Assembly (NCBI GenBank): GCA_023391815.1
Contig: JAEWAF010000029.1
Coordinates: 1-48,116, forward strand
Length of the DNA stretch: 48,116 bases
Direction: 5' to 3'
Source of the DNA: Pseudomonadota bacterium
GTDB taxonomy: Bacteria > Pseudomonadota > Gammaproteobacteria > Steroidobacterales > Steroidobacteraceae
This document shows, one piece after another, positions 24,248 to 34,000 of the stretch. How positions within the stretch are numbered: the stretch's first letter is position 1; every line of letters begins with the position of its first letter. The notes under the pieces are model-generated. The model saw nothing but the letters and a program-made list of their open reading frames with translations, searched no databases and was not told where the DNA came from. The position numbers were made by a program, and so were the translations under genes.

Positions 24248-25353
24248 GCACCTGGAATACCTGGGCGGAACGCGAGCTGGCGGGCCTGCGTGCCATCAAC
24301 CGCTATCGCGAGACGGTGCCGTTCGACGGGGACGGCCCGGAAGGCAAGGTGCGCGATAGATTTCTTGTTTCCTTCGCGTCCAACGACTATCTGGGCCTGG
24401 CCTCGCATCCGCAGGTCCGGCTGGCCGCCATCACCGCCATCGAACGCTTCGGCACCGGTGCGATGGCCTCGCGCTTGATCGTCGGCACCCGCAGTTTGCA
24501 CGTCGAATTGGAATCTTTACTCGCGGAGTGGAACCTTACGGAGCGCGCGCTCGTGTTTCCGTCTGGATACGCGGCGAATCTTGGCGTGCTTTCGACATTG
24601 GGCGAAACGGATGTGACGCTTTTCAGCGACGAGCTCAATCACGCATCGATTATCGATGGCTGTCGTCTGGCCAAAGCGCGGACTTTGATTTACCGTCACT
24701 TGGATCTGCAGCACCTGCAGAGCCTGCTTAGACAAACTCCAGGTCGGAAAATCGTGGTGACTGAATCGGTGTTCTCCATGGATGGTGACACTGCGCCCTT
24801 GCCTGCGCTCGCGCAGCTGTGCAGCGAGCATGGGGCGTTGCTGGTATTGGATGAGGCGCATGCGGCGCTCGGCCCGAAACTGCCGCCCACTCGCGATGTA
24901 GAGGTGTTGCACGTCGGGACCCTGTCGAAGACGCTGGGCTCGCTGGGCGGCTATGTCGCCGGCTCCAGCCGCTTGATCGAGCTGCTGGTCAATCGCGCCA
25001 GAACTTTCATCTTCACCACCGGTCTTTCACCCGCCGACACGGCGGCAGCCGCGGCGGCCGTGCGGATCTGTCGCAGCGAGGAAGGCAATCATTTGCGAAC
25101 GCGCCTGCGCTCGCTGATCGATATGATCCGGCCCGGCCATCCGTCGGCCATCGTGCCCATCGTGCTCGGTGAAGATGCGGCCGCGCTCGCTGCCGCAGCT
25201 CAGTTGCGAGAAGTCGGCATCCACGTGCCGGCAATTCGTCCGCCGACGGTGCCCAAAGGAACGGCGCGCTTGCGCGTCGCGCTGTCCGCTTCGCATACCG
25301 AAGCGATGGTCGGCAAGTTGCAAGCGGCTCTCCAGAAACTCCACTTTGTTTAA
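24244..25353 (+). CDS. bioF: 8-amino-7-oxononanoate synthase
   Basis: PLP enzyme condensing pimeloyl-ACP (or -CoA) with alanine to KAPA. Alpha-oxoamine synthase signatures: SNDYLGLASHP (47-57), GTGAMASRLIVGT, FPSGYAANLG, DELNHASIIDG, VLDEAHAALG, and Schiff-base K229 in GTLSKTLGSLGGYVAG. GTG start overlapping the bioA stop (GTGA). 369 residues; normal for the family (about 380). It acts one step before BioA in the pathway although its gene follows. Confidence 0.94.
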   Translation: MSTWNTWAERELAGLRAINRYRETVPFDGDGPEGKVRDRFLVSFASNDYLGLASHPQVRLAAITAIERFGTGAMASRLIVGTRSLHVELESLLAEWNLTERALVFPSGYAANLGVLSTLGETDVTLFSDELNHASIIDGCRLAKARTLIYRHLDLQHLQSLLRQTPGRKIVVTESVFSMDGDTAPLPALAQLCSEHGALLVLDEAHAALGPKLPPTRDVEVLHVGTLSKTLGSLGGYVAGSSRLIELLVNRARTFIFTTGLSPADTAAAAAAVRICRSEEGNHLRTRLRSLIDMIRPGHPSAIVPIVLGEDAAALAAAAQLREVGIHVPAIRPPTVPKGTARLRVALSASHTEAMVGKLQAALQKLHFV

Positions 25354-25374
25354 TTCGAACTACGCCTGACAAGC

Positions 25375-26034
25375 ATGACCGAGATCGACTCCAGACCTTC
25401 CCTTTTGATTGGTGTGATTGGTACGAACACGGAAGTGGGAAAGACCTGGGTCACCGCGCAACTCCTGGCAACGCTGAAACTGCGTGGCGCGCGAGTGGCC
25501 GCACGAAAACCGGTGCAATCGTATGGTCCGGACGAGATCGATACCGATGCCGCGCGCCTCGCGGGCGCGAGCGGTGAAGAGGTGTCGGACATCTGCCCCG
25601 CGCATCGCTGGTATCCGCTCGCGCTGGCGCCGCCCATGGCGGCTCACGCGCTGGGGCGAGGCCCGGTGTGGATGTCGGAAATCATCAAAGAGATTCGCTG
25701 GCCCGCGGACGTGGACATCGGCTTCGTCGAGACGGTCGGCGGCGTGCGCTCACCGCTGGCTTGCGATGGCGACAGCATCGATCTGTTGAGTCGCCTGGGC
25801 GTGGATCGGCTGCTGCTCGTCGCCGACGCCGAGCTTGGGACCATCAATTCCGTGCGTCTCACGCTGGCCGCCGTCGGGCCCACGCCCACGGTCGTTTATT
25901 TGAATCGTTTCGATCCGGACAACCGGCTGCACGAATTGAACCGGCGCTGGCTGATCGATCAGGACAAACTGACGGTGATCACCGACGTACATTCGCTCGC
26001 GGTCGCCATCGAGGACGCCTGCGAGACCGCTTGA
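25375..26034 (+). CDS. bioD: Dethiobiotin synthetase (divergent)
   Basis: ATP-dependent enzyme that closes the ureido ring of dethiobiotin from DAPA and CO2. P-loop GTNTEVGKT at 16-24 (usually GTDTEVGKT), catalytic Lys in ARKPVQSY, and the segment FVETVGGVRSPL where most relatives have EGAGG. ADAELGTINSVRLTL and VVYLNRFD are typical of the C-terminal half. 219 residues. The differences from the common motifs are modest, and the position after bioA-bioF supports the call. bioB, bioC and bioH are not in the window. It ends 10 bases from a convergent gene. Confidence 0.88.
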   Translation: MTEIDSRPSLLIGVIGTNTEVGKTWVTAQLLATLKLRGARVAARKPVQSYGPDEIDTDAARLAGASGEEVSDICPAHRWYPLALAPPMAAHALGRGPVWMSEIIKEIRWPADVDIGFVETVGGVRSPLACDGDSIDLLSRLGVDRLLLVADAELGTINSVRLTLAAVGPTPTVVYLNRFDPDNRLHELNRRWLIDQDKLTVITDVHSLAVAIEDACETA

Positions 26035-26044
26035 CCGTCAACGC

Positions 26045-27040
26045 TCACAGCTCGGCATGGACGCCGACGCCTGCCTCGCGAGCACGCTGATAGATTGCAT
26101 GGGCCGCGGCCAGATCCTGTGCCGCGATTCCCAACGACTTATAAACAGTCACCTCGAACTCATCGCTACGGCCCGGCACGGTGCCGTTGAGCACTTCGCC
26201 GATTTCGCCCCGAATATGTTTGGCGGCGTTCGCGCCCATCGCCCCCAGCAGCTCGCCCGCCTGAGCGAGCGCCGAGTCTCGGAAGTCGACAAAGAAGCTG
26301 CTTCGCAGGACCAACGCATCGTCGACCTCGCGCGCGGCGGCGGAGCTCGCACCGACCAGATTCACATGCGCGCCTTGCGCGATCCATGCGCCTTCGACGA
26401 TCGGCTCACGAGCGCTGGTTGTCGTGCAAACCAGATCCGCGCCGAGCAACGCATCGCGGACCGTTCCATAAACTTCGATTCGCGGAATGCCCGGCGCGGT
26501 CTCGCGATCCGCGAACGCGTAGGCTTTTTCTTTCGAGCGGCCCCAGACACGAACCGAACGAAGCTCGCGAACCAGACTGATCGCATGCAAATGCGCCGCG
26601 GCTTGTTCGCCGGTGCCGATGATGGCTAGATCGCAGGCACTGTCGGCCGCCAAGGCGTTGGTCGCGACTGCCGTTGCCGCGGCGGTTCGCAATCCGGTGA
26701 TCGACGCCGCGTCGATGATGGCCAGTGGCACGCCTTGGTGCGCGTCGAACAGCACCACTACGCCCATGTGAGACGACAAGCCTCGTTGAGCATTCGCCGG
26801 ATACACGGCAATGACTTTGGCGCCGATGCTGGCCGGCTCCTCCAGATACCCCGGCATCACCGCCAGAATGTTTGGAGTGCCCGGTGGCACGCAGCCGATG
26901 CGCAAGGGCAACTGCGCCCCACCGCGCGACACCTCTCGCATCGCGTTTTCGATGACGGGAATGCAATCCTGCATCGGCAGGAGCCGACGCACGTCAGCGC
27001 CGCTGATGACGAGCACAGGGGTGGAAGCTGTATGACTCAT
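26045..27040 (-). CDS. Ornithine cyclodeaminase / mu-crystallin family protein
   Basis: NAD(P)-dependent enzyme family that includes ornithine cyclodeaminase, alanine dehydrogenase and cyclic ketimine reductases. Seen: substrate Lys in SIGAKVIAVYP, NAD(P) Rossmann motif IIGTGEQAAAHL, and VNLVGASSAAAREVDDALV with the conserved Asp region. 331 residues is normal. It starts 24 bases after the aminotransferase stop on the same strand, so the pair is probably an operon for an amino acid pathway. The substrate cannot be read from sequence; a ketimine reductase acting on the aminotransferase product would fit but is inference. Confidence 0.85.
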   Translation of the reverse strand: MSHTASTPVLVISGADVRRLLPMQDCIPVIENAMREVSRGGAQLPLRIGCVPPGTPNILAVMPGYLEEPASIGAKVIAVYPANAQRGLSSHMGVVVLFDAHQGVPLAIIDAASITGLRTAAATAVATNALAADSACDLAIIGTGEQAAAHLHAISLVRELRSVRVWGRSKEKAYAFADRETAPGIPRIEVYGTVRDALLGADLVCTTTSAREPIVEGAWIAQGAHVNLVGASSAAAREVDDALVLRSSFFVDFRDSALAQAGELLGAMGANAAKHIRGEIGEVLNGTVPGRSDEFEVTVYKSLGIAAQDLAAAHAIYQRAREAGVGVHAEL

Positions 27041-27064
27041 TGTTGTCTTCGCGGGACCGGACCG

Positions 27065-28315
27065 TTACTCGCGATATTCACGCAACCCCGCCACGAGTAA
27101 CGCCAGGCCCTCGGCGAGCTCCTGATGTGATTGGCCATATCCCACTCTGATATGACCGGACGCGCCGAAGAACTCACCCGGGGCCAGCGCCAGACGCGAG
27201 CGGCCCCACAGCCACGCAGCGAACCGACGCGTGTCGCTGACATGAGTCAGACGAGGGAAATACATACAACCGTATGCGGGCACGGCGCCGACGATTAGCC
27301 CTTCGGATTGCAACTGCGCCGCTGTGTCCAGAAGCAACGGGCGATTGCGCGCCAGGACCGAGCGCCAATGCGCTTCATACTCACTCGGCTCCTCGATGAT
27401 CCGCGTCGCGATGCCGTGCGTGAATTTGGAAGATCCCGATTCGAGCTGGGCGTACGCCGGTCGCAAGCGCTGCAAGTTGCGCTCGCTGGCGATCATCCAG
27501 CCGCATTTCAAACCGAACAGGCCGTACACCTTGGTCAGGCTGTTGACGCTGATGAAACAAGGGTCGATTCGCGACGCCGGAATCGAGCGCACGCCGGGCG
27601 GCAGGAAATCTCCGTACACCTCGTCGACCAGCACCGTCACTCGATGTTTGTTCGCGACGCATGCGATGTCACGCAACGCCCGTTCATCGAGATAGGCGCC
27701 GCTCGGATTGTGAGCATTGGTGAGAACGATCAACGCTGTGTTCGGCTGAATCAGCGAGGACAGCCGATCGATATCGATGCCATAGTCGGGCGCGACGCGA
27801 GGTAGAAAGCTGATGCTCGCGCCGCGACTCCTTGCCAAGCGCGGCAGCAGCTCGAAATGAGGCGTTTCGACGATGACATGCGCACCGGGCTGCAAGAACG
27901 CCGAGTACACCAACCAGATCGCGGCGGTACAGCCGGTGGTCGCCAAAACGCTGGGTTCATCGACGCCATAACGTTTAGCGATCGCGGCGATCAGCCGCGG
28001 ACTGCCCCAACCGAACGTGCTGGGAAAAGACGAAGGCGACTCCGACTCGAATGCGCGTCGAGCCTGCGCATATAACAACGATGTCGGCTCCTGCATCGTG
28101 CTGTCGAACAACACGCGACCGCGCTCACCCGACGACAACAGCGCCGACAGCTCGCGATACCAACCGACGTAATCGGGATTGGCAAACAGTTCGGTGCCTG
28201 CGGCTCGCGGCCAAGCAGATGTGGGTTGATGGCCTGGCAGGCCATTTGGCCGTGCCGCTTCCTCTTGCAAGACGGGTCTCCGCGCGCGAGTCGGAGGCCA
28301 TTGTCCGATCGGCAC
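27065..28315 (-). CDS. Class I/II PLP aminotransferase
   Basis: Fold-type I aminotransferase of the aspartate/MalY-like group. Seen: GCTAAIWLVYSAFLQPG (PLP phosphate side), LTNAHNPSGAYLDERALR, VLVDEVYGDFL, the Schiff-base Lys in SVNSLTKVYGLFGLKCGW, and Arg in GHIRVGYGQ binding the substrate carboxylate. The first 35 or so residues before ELFANPDYVGWYRELS look unrelated to the family; the GTG start at 28315 lacks a ribosome site and a downstream TTG is possible, so the true start is uncertain. Transcribed with the ornithine-cyclodeaminase-like gene and divergent from an Lrp/AsnC regulator. Confidence 0.85.
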   Translation of the reverse strand: MPIGQWPPTRARRPVLQEEAARPNGLPGHQPTSAWPRAAGTELFANPDYVGWYRELSALLSSGERGRVLFDSTMQEPTSLLYAQARRAFESESPSSFPSTFGWGSPRLIAAIAKRYGVDEPSVLATTGCTAAIWLVYSAFLQPGAHVIVETPHFELLPRLARSRGASISFLPRVAPDYGIDIDRLSSLIQPNTALIVLTNAHNPSGAYLDERALRDIACVANKHRVTVLVDEVYGDFLPPGVRSIPASRIDPCFISVNSLTKVYGLFGLKCGWMIASERNLQRLRPAYAQLESGSSKFTHGIATRIIEEPSEYEAHWRSVLARNRPLLLDTAAQLQSEGLIVGAVPAYGCMYFPRLTHVSDTRRFAAWLWGRSRLALAPGEFFGASGHIRVGYGQSHQELAEGLALLVAGLREYRE

Positions 28316-28537
28316 CGGGGCATTTCTTTTCGTTGTTCCCCACCGGGCCCGCCCTGCAGGGATTGTTCATGCAAGCGAGACTGGCCGCGGCGGCCCACCT
28401 ATGCAGGGCCGCTCGAAGGCGGCGGACACGGCGGAAATCCTATGCGGCGAGCGTGGGCATTTCCTGTCATTCCCCGTGCCGCAATCCGGAATTGAAGCAT
28501 GCGTTATACTCCCGGCAGGCTGCTCGGAACATAAGCT

Positions 28538-29020
28538 ATGCCCTCCGAACTCGACACCATCGACCTCAAGATCCTCAACCTGATGCAGCAGGACGCGTCG
28601 CTCTCCACCGCGGAGCTGGCTGAGCGCGTCGGCCTGTCGCAATCCCCCTGCTGGCGCCGCATTCAGCGCATGCGCGAAGAGGGCTACATCAAATCGCAGG
28701 TGGTGATCGTCGATCGGCTCAAGCTCGGCTATCACATGCAGATATTCGCGCAGGTGAAGATGACCCGCCTCAGCGAGTCCGAGCGCGCCGACTTCGTGCG
28801 TCAGATCCAGAACATCCCGGAGATTCTCGAGTGCTACACGGTGTTCGGCGAGATGGACGTGATGCTGAAGATCATCGCCCCGGACGTGATGTGGTATCAG
28901 GACTTCATTTTTTCCACGCTGTTGAAGCTGCCGGGCGTGCAGGACGTGCGGTCCATCGTGACGCTGGTCGAGATGAAGAGCACGACGGCTGTGCCGCTCA
29001 AGCCCCGGAAAGTACGGTGA
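28538..29020 (+). CDS. Lrp/AsnC-family transcriptional regulator
   Basis: A 160-residue feast/famine regulator. The N-terminal helix-turn-helix has LDTIDLKILNLMQQDASLSTAELAERVGLSQSPCWRRIQRM; the C-terminal RAM domain binds the effector (FGEMDVMLKIIAPD is the typical ligand segment). A TATACT that could be a -10 lies at 28505-28510, 28 bases before the ATG, without a clear -35. The gene is divergent from the aminotransferase-cyclodeaminase pair across 222 bases, the usual arrangement for a local Lrp-type regulator responding to an amino acid. The effector is unknown. Confidence 0.92.
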   Translation: MPSELDTIDLKILNLMQQDASLSTAELAERVGLSQSPCWRRIQRMREEGYIKSQVVIVDRLKLGYHMQIFAQVKMTRLSESERADFVRQIQNIPEILECYTVFGEMDVMLKIIAPDVMWYQDFIFSTLLKLPGVQDVRSIVTLVEMKSTTAVPLKPRKVR

Positions 29021-29041
29021 CTTCCTGACCGGACGCCACCC

Positions 29042-29250
29042 CTTGTTCCTTCCGTTCCGGGAAAACAAAACCCGTTTTTGAGTTTGAATCCCCGTCCCGT
29101 TCTCGGAAAGCCAGGGGGCGGGTCTCCGGCCGAAGAAGCAGGAGAACTTGTTCTTCCTCTCCGGGAAAACAAAAACCTGTTTTTAAGTTTGAATCCCCCT
29201 CCCGTTCACGGGAGGGGGTCAGGGGGTGGGTCTTCAGGCCGGAGAAGACA
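29042..29250. repeat. Two-copy 104-nt tandem intergenic repeat
   Basis: Two diverged copies, about 29042-29146 and 29147-29250, with a period of 104-105 bases. Shared blocks in order: CTTGTTC, TCCGGGAAAACAAAA, GTTTTT, AGTTTGAATCCCC, TCCCGTTC, GGGGG, GGGTCT, GGCCG. Each copy has two inverted repeats: AAAAC..GTTTT and a C-run/G-run hairpin, perfect in copy 2. The region lies between the Lrp gene stop and the acyl-CoA dehydrogenase stop and encodes nothing plausible. It looks like a REP-type dispersed repeat. Confidence 0.75.
29195..29218. terminator. Perfect 10-bp hairpin in repeat copy 2
   Basis: CCCCCTCCCG and CGGGAGGGGG flank the loop TTCA. It lies between convergent genes and may stop transcription from either side, although no T-run is next to it. 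In copy 1 the same hairpin is degraded by several changes. Confidence 0.5.
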
Positions 29251-29271
29251 GCCGGTCTCCTCGTCGAAAAA

Positions 29272-31044
29272 TCAAAGCTTCGCCGGATCCGCTTCCAGGA
29301 TCGACGCCGCGCCCGCCTTCACCACACGCGCCAACGTCTGCGCCTCCGGCAACAGATTGGTCGCATAGAATCGCGAAATCTGCTGTTTGGCGGCGAAGAA
29401 CTCCGGATCTTCCGCCGCCTGGCGAACCGCCAGATCGTGCGCCTTGGCCGTGAGCCAGCCACCGATCGCAACACCGCCGAGCATCAGGTACGGCACGCAA
29501 ATCGCCAGCGCACCTTCCGGATCCTTCAGCACCGCCGCCGTCGCTTCCTTCAACGCAGCGACGCCTTCCAGCGCAGCGGCCTTGCTCGCCACGACGCCGG
29601 CATCGCTCGAAGAGATCTTTTCCAGCTCCGCCTGCATGTCGGCGATCAGCGCCTGCATGGCCGCGCCATTGTCACGACCGACCTTGCGACCGACCAGGTC
29701 GCCGGCCTGAATGCCCGTCGTGCCTTCGTAAATCGGCGCGATGCGCGAGTCGCGCAGGATCTGAGCGGCGCCGGTTTCCTCGATGAAGCCCATGCCACCG
29801 TGAACCTGCACGCCGAGCGACGCCATCGTCACGCCGAGCTCGGTGGACCAGCCCTTCACGATCGGAATCAACAACTCGCCGCGAGCCTGCGCCTTCGCCT
29901 TCTCATCGCCCGCCGGCAGATGTTTGCCCAGGTCGAGCTGCATCGCTGCGTACAGCGCGACGGCGCGCGCGGCATCGGTGTACGCCTTCTGAGTGAGCAG
30001 CATGCGTTTCACGTCGGGGTGATACGCAATCGGCGGTACCTTCGAGCCTTCGGGCACATTCCGAGTCTTCGGTTTGCCCTGCACGCGAGTGCGCGCATAT
30101 TCGAGCGCCTGCTGATAAGCACGCTCCGCGAGCGCGTAACCTTCCAGCCCGACCGACAAGCGCGCGGCGTTCATCATGATGAACATATATTCCAGGCCGC
30201 GGTTCTCTTCGCCGACCAGATAGCCGACCGCCCCTTCCTTGTCTCCATACGACAGCACGCAAGTCGGGCTGCCATGGATGCCGAGTTTGTGCTCGATGGA
30301 AACACAGCGCACGTCGTTGCGAGCACCGAGGCTGCCGTCCTCGTTCACGAGCACCTTCGGCACGATGAACAACGAGATGCCGCGCACACCGGCCGGCGCG
30401 CCCTCGATGCGAGCGAGCACCATGTGAATGATATTCGAGGTGTAATCGTGATCGCCGTAAGTGATGAAGATCTTCTGACCGTACAAGCGATAGTGATCGC
30501 CTTCACGCACCGCGCGCGTCCGGATGGCCGCCAGATCGGAACCCGCTTGCGGCTCCGTGAGGTTCATGGTGCCGGTCCATTCGCCGCTGATCATCTTCGG
30601 CAGGTACTTTTCTTTCTGAGCCTGCGAGCCGCACTGATTGATGGCTTCGACCGCGCCCTGCGTGAGCATCGGGCACAGCTTGAAGGCCAGATTCGACGAG
30701 GCCCACAACTCTTCCACGGCCGTGCCCAGCATGATGGGCGCGCCCTGGCCACCAAACTCCGCTTCGGCGCGCAGCTGCGTCCAGCCACCTTCGACGAACT
30801 TGGCATAAGCGGCCTTGAACTCAGCGGGCATGCGCACGCCTTCGGCGGTCCACTTCGCACCGGTGCGATCGCCGATGCGATTGATCGGATCGAGCACGCC
30901 CTCGGCAAAGCGGGCGGCCTCGTCCAGCACGGCATCCGTGAACTCGGTCGAATAGTCAGGCAGGCCGGACAACCCGACCAGACGCTGATCGCCAACCAAT
31001 TGATGGATCGCGAAGCGCAGTTCTTTGAGAGGTGCTTTGTACAT
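29272..31044 (-). CDS. Acyl-CoA dehydrogenase with C-terminal extension (DmdC/FadE type)
   Basis: FAD enzyme that introduces the alpha-beta double bond into acyl-CoA. 590 residues, longer than short-chain dehydrogenases because of a C-terminal helical domain (about 470-590). Seen: FAD/substrate segment MNLTEPQAGSDLAAIRT, FITYGDHD, HGGMGFIEETG, and the catalytic Glu in PIYEGTTGIQAGDL. The start MYKAPLKELRF at 31044 matches the family; the frame is open farther upstream into icmF. It follows icmF by 20 bases, so both are probably co-transcribed. Substrate is likely a short or branched acyl-CoA produced or used by IcmF, by context only. Confidence 0.92.
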   Translation of the reverse strand: MYKAPLKELRFAIHQLVGDQRLVGLSGLPDYSTEFTDAVLDEAARFAEGVLDPINRIGDRTGAKWTAEGVRMPAEFKAAYAKFVEGGWTQLRAEAEFGGQGAPIMLGTAVEELWASSNLAFKLCPMLTQGAVEAINQCGSQAQKEKYLPKMISGEWTGTMNLTEPQAGSDLAAIRTRAVREGDHYRLYGQKIFITYGDHDYTSNIIHMVLARIEGAPAGVRGISLFIVPKVLVNEDGSLGARNDVRCVSIEHKLGIHGSPTCVLSYGDKEGAVGYLVGEENRGLEYMFIMMNAARLSVGLEGYALAERAYQQALEYARTRVQGKPKTRNVPEGSKVPPIAYHPDVKRMLLTQKAYTDAARAVALYAAMQLDLGKHLPAGDEKAKAQARGELLIPIVKGWSTELGVTMASLGVQVHGGMGFIEETGAAQILRDSRIAPIYEGTTGIQAGDLVGRKVGRDNGAAMQALIADMQAELEKISSSDAGVVASKAAALEGVAALKEATAAVLKDPEGALAICVPYLMLGGVAIGGWLTAKAHDLAVRQAAEDPEFFAAKQQISRFYATNLLPEAQTLARVVKAGAASILEADPAKL

Positions 31045-31064
31045 GACAGTGTCTTCAGATCGGA

Positions 31065-34000
31065 TTACATGCTGCGCCGATATTGCCCGCCGACTTCGTA
31101 CAGCGCGCGGGAGATCTGGCCCAGAGAACATACCTTAACCGCGTTCATCAGCTCGGCAAAGACATTCCCACCGGAGGTCGCCGCATTCTGCAGCTTGCGT
31201 AGGGCTTCGGCGGTATGCGCGGCGTTGCGTTGCTGGAACGACTTCACGGCCGCGACCTGGAAGTCCTTCTCTTCGTCCGTGGATCGAATCAGCGCCACGC
31301 TCTTCGCCGCCTCGGTCGAGTCGGTATCCGAAAGGAACGTATTCACGCCGATCAGCGGCAGCGAGCCATCGTGCTTACGCTTCTCGTAATACATGCTCTC
31401 TTCCTGAATCTTGCCGCGCTGATACATCGTTTCCATCGCGCCCAGCACGCCGCCGCGCTCGGAGAGCGATTCGAACTCGCGGTACACGGCCTCTTCGACC
31501 AGATCGGTGAGCTGCTCGAGGAAGAACGAGCCCTGCCACGGATTCTGGTTGTTGTTCAGGCCCAGCTCCTTGTTGATGATGAGCTGGATGGCGACCGCGC
31601 GACGGACACTTTCTTCCGTCGGCGTAGTGAGCGCCTCGTCATACGCGTTCGTGTGCAAAGAGTTGCAGTTGTCGAACAACGCGTACATCGCCTGCAGGGT
31701 CGTACGAATGTCGTTGAACTGAATTTCCTGCGCGTGCAGCGAACGACCGGACGTCTGTACGTGATACTTCAGCATCTGGCTGCGCGGACCGGCGCCATAC
31801 AGGTCGCGCATGGCGCGCGCCCAGATGCGACGAGCCACGCGACCGATGACCGCGTACTCCGGATCCATGCCGTTGGAGAAGAAGAACGACAGGTTCGGCG
31901 CGAAGTCGTCGATCTTCATGCCGCGCGCCAGGTAATACTCGACGATGGTGAAGCCGTTCGACAGCGTGAATGCCAGCTGGCTGATCGGATTCGCGCCCGC
32001 TTCGGCGATGTGATAGCCGGAGATGGACACGGAATAGAAGTTCCGCACCTTGTTATCGATGAAGAACTGCTGCACGTCGCCCATCATGCGCAGCGCGAAC
32101 TCGGTGGAGAAGATGCAGGTGTTCTGCGCCTGGTCTTCCTTGAGAATGTCCGCCTGCACCGTGCCACGAACCAACGACATGGCTTCGGCGCGCAACTTCG
32201 CATGTTCCTCGGCGGTCAACACGCCCGGCGCAATCAGTTGATCGCTGGTCAAGCCCAACAGCGCAATGCCGGAGCCGTCGTGACCTTGCGGCAGGTCGCC
32301 GTTGTAGGCCGCGAGATTGAAGCCCTTCGCGGTCATCTCTTTGCGCAGCTCGGAGATGCGCTGCTCCGCCGCCTGCCACCGACCTTCGGCACGCAGGAAA
32401 CGTTCGACGCGCTGATCGATGGCCGTGTTCATGAACATGGCCAGCAGCATCGGCGCCGGGCCATTGATGGTCATGGAAACGGACGTCGTCGGTGCGCACA
32501 GATCGAAACCGGAATACAGCTTCTTCATGTCGTCGAGGGTCGCGATCGACACGCCGGAGTTACCGGTGCGGCCGTAGATGTCCGGTCGCGTGTCCGGATC
32601 TTCGCCATACAGCGTCGTCGAATCGAACGCTGTCGACAGGCGCGTCGCGCCGTGGCCGCTGGCGAGATAATGGAAGCGACGATTGGTCCGCTCCGGCCCG
32701 CCCTCGCCCGCGAACATGCGAATCGGATCTTCTTCCTCGCGGCGATATGGATACACGCCGCCGGTGTACGGATAGCTGCCCGGCAGATTCTCGGAGAGGA
32801 TGAAGTGCAACGTCTCGCCCCAGTCCTTGAAGCGCGGCACGGCGATCTTCGGCATCGAATTGCCGCTCAACGACGTGACGTAGTTCTCGCCCGTCACGTT
32901 CTTGTCGCGAACTTTGTATGAATACTTCTCGTCGCTGACGCCCTTGACCCGTTGTGGCCAGCGCTTCAGCTCACCGACGCCCTCGGCGCCAATCTCATCG
33001 AGCGCTTTGTTATATGCGGCCCGCAGCTCGCGACGAGTCGCATCGATGGACTGATCGTTGAGCGCCTCCTCGGGGAACCGATCCAACGGCTCCGGCAGGC
33101 GCGCGTCATGCAGCGTCCGTAACGTCTCATACACGCCAGAGGCTCGCCGAGCCGCATCGACCATCGACTCGATATTCGCGCGGACCTTACGACCCGCGCC
33201 GGCGATCTCGGCGAGATAGCGGCTGCGCGTGCCCGGAATCAGCGGATCGCGAGACACGAACTTGATCGGCCCGACATCGCCGGGCGTCCACTGGCGGCCC
33301 TGCGACTCCGGACGCTTCTCGTTGACGAGCTGGCACAACCGCGAGAACAGATGATTGACGCCAGGATCGTTGAAGCGGCTGGCGATCGTCGGAAACACCG
33401 GCAGTTCTTCATCGGGCAGACGCGCGCGATCCGGATGATTGCGACGCCACTGCTTGCGCACGTCACGCAGCGCATCTTCGGCGCCGCGCTTTTCGAACTT
33501 GTTCAGCACGATGACATCGGCGAAATCGAGCATGTCGATCTTTTCGAGCTGACTGGCCGCGCCGTATTCGCTGGTCATCACATACGCGGAAACGTCGACC
33601 ATGTCCGCGATCTCGGTGTCCGACTGACCGATACCGGCGGTCTCGACGATGATCAGATCGAACTGCGCCAGTCGCAGCAGACCGATGACATCCTTCAGCA
33701 CCGCGCTGGTCGCGAGGTTCTGACGGCGAGTGGCCAGAGAGCGCATGAACACGTTGGGCGCGGCGAGCGAATTCATGCGAATGCGGTCGCCCAGCAATGC
33801 GCCGCCGGAACGACGTCGCGTCGGATCCATGGCCACCACGGCAATGTTTCGATCCGGGAAGTGCCGCACGAACCGCTGCAGCAGCTCGTCGTTGAGGCTG
33901 GATTTACCGGCACCGCCGGTACCCGTCAGACCGATCACCGGCGCGCCACCCTGCACCTTGGCGATCGCCTTGCGAATCTCCTGACCGGCGGCATCGTCCT

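Noticed and set aside
29042..29250. CRISPR array
   Set aside because: Only two diverged copies with no uniform spacers; structure fits a hairpin repeat instead.
29437..31389. 650-codon plus-strand ORF opposite the acyl-CoA dehydrogenase
   Set aside because: It is antisense to a clear enzyme, is Arg/His-rich, has no domain, and reflects the high-GC codon pattern of the true gene.
31215..32921. 568-codon plus-strand ORF opposite icmF
   Set aside because: Shadow of icmF; composition is typical of antisense frames and there is no ribosome site or motif.
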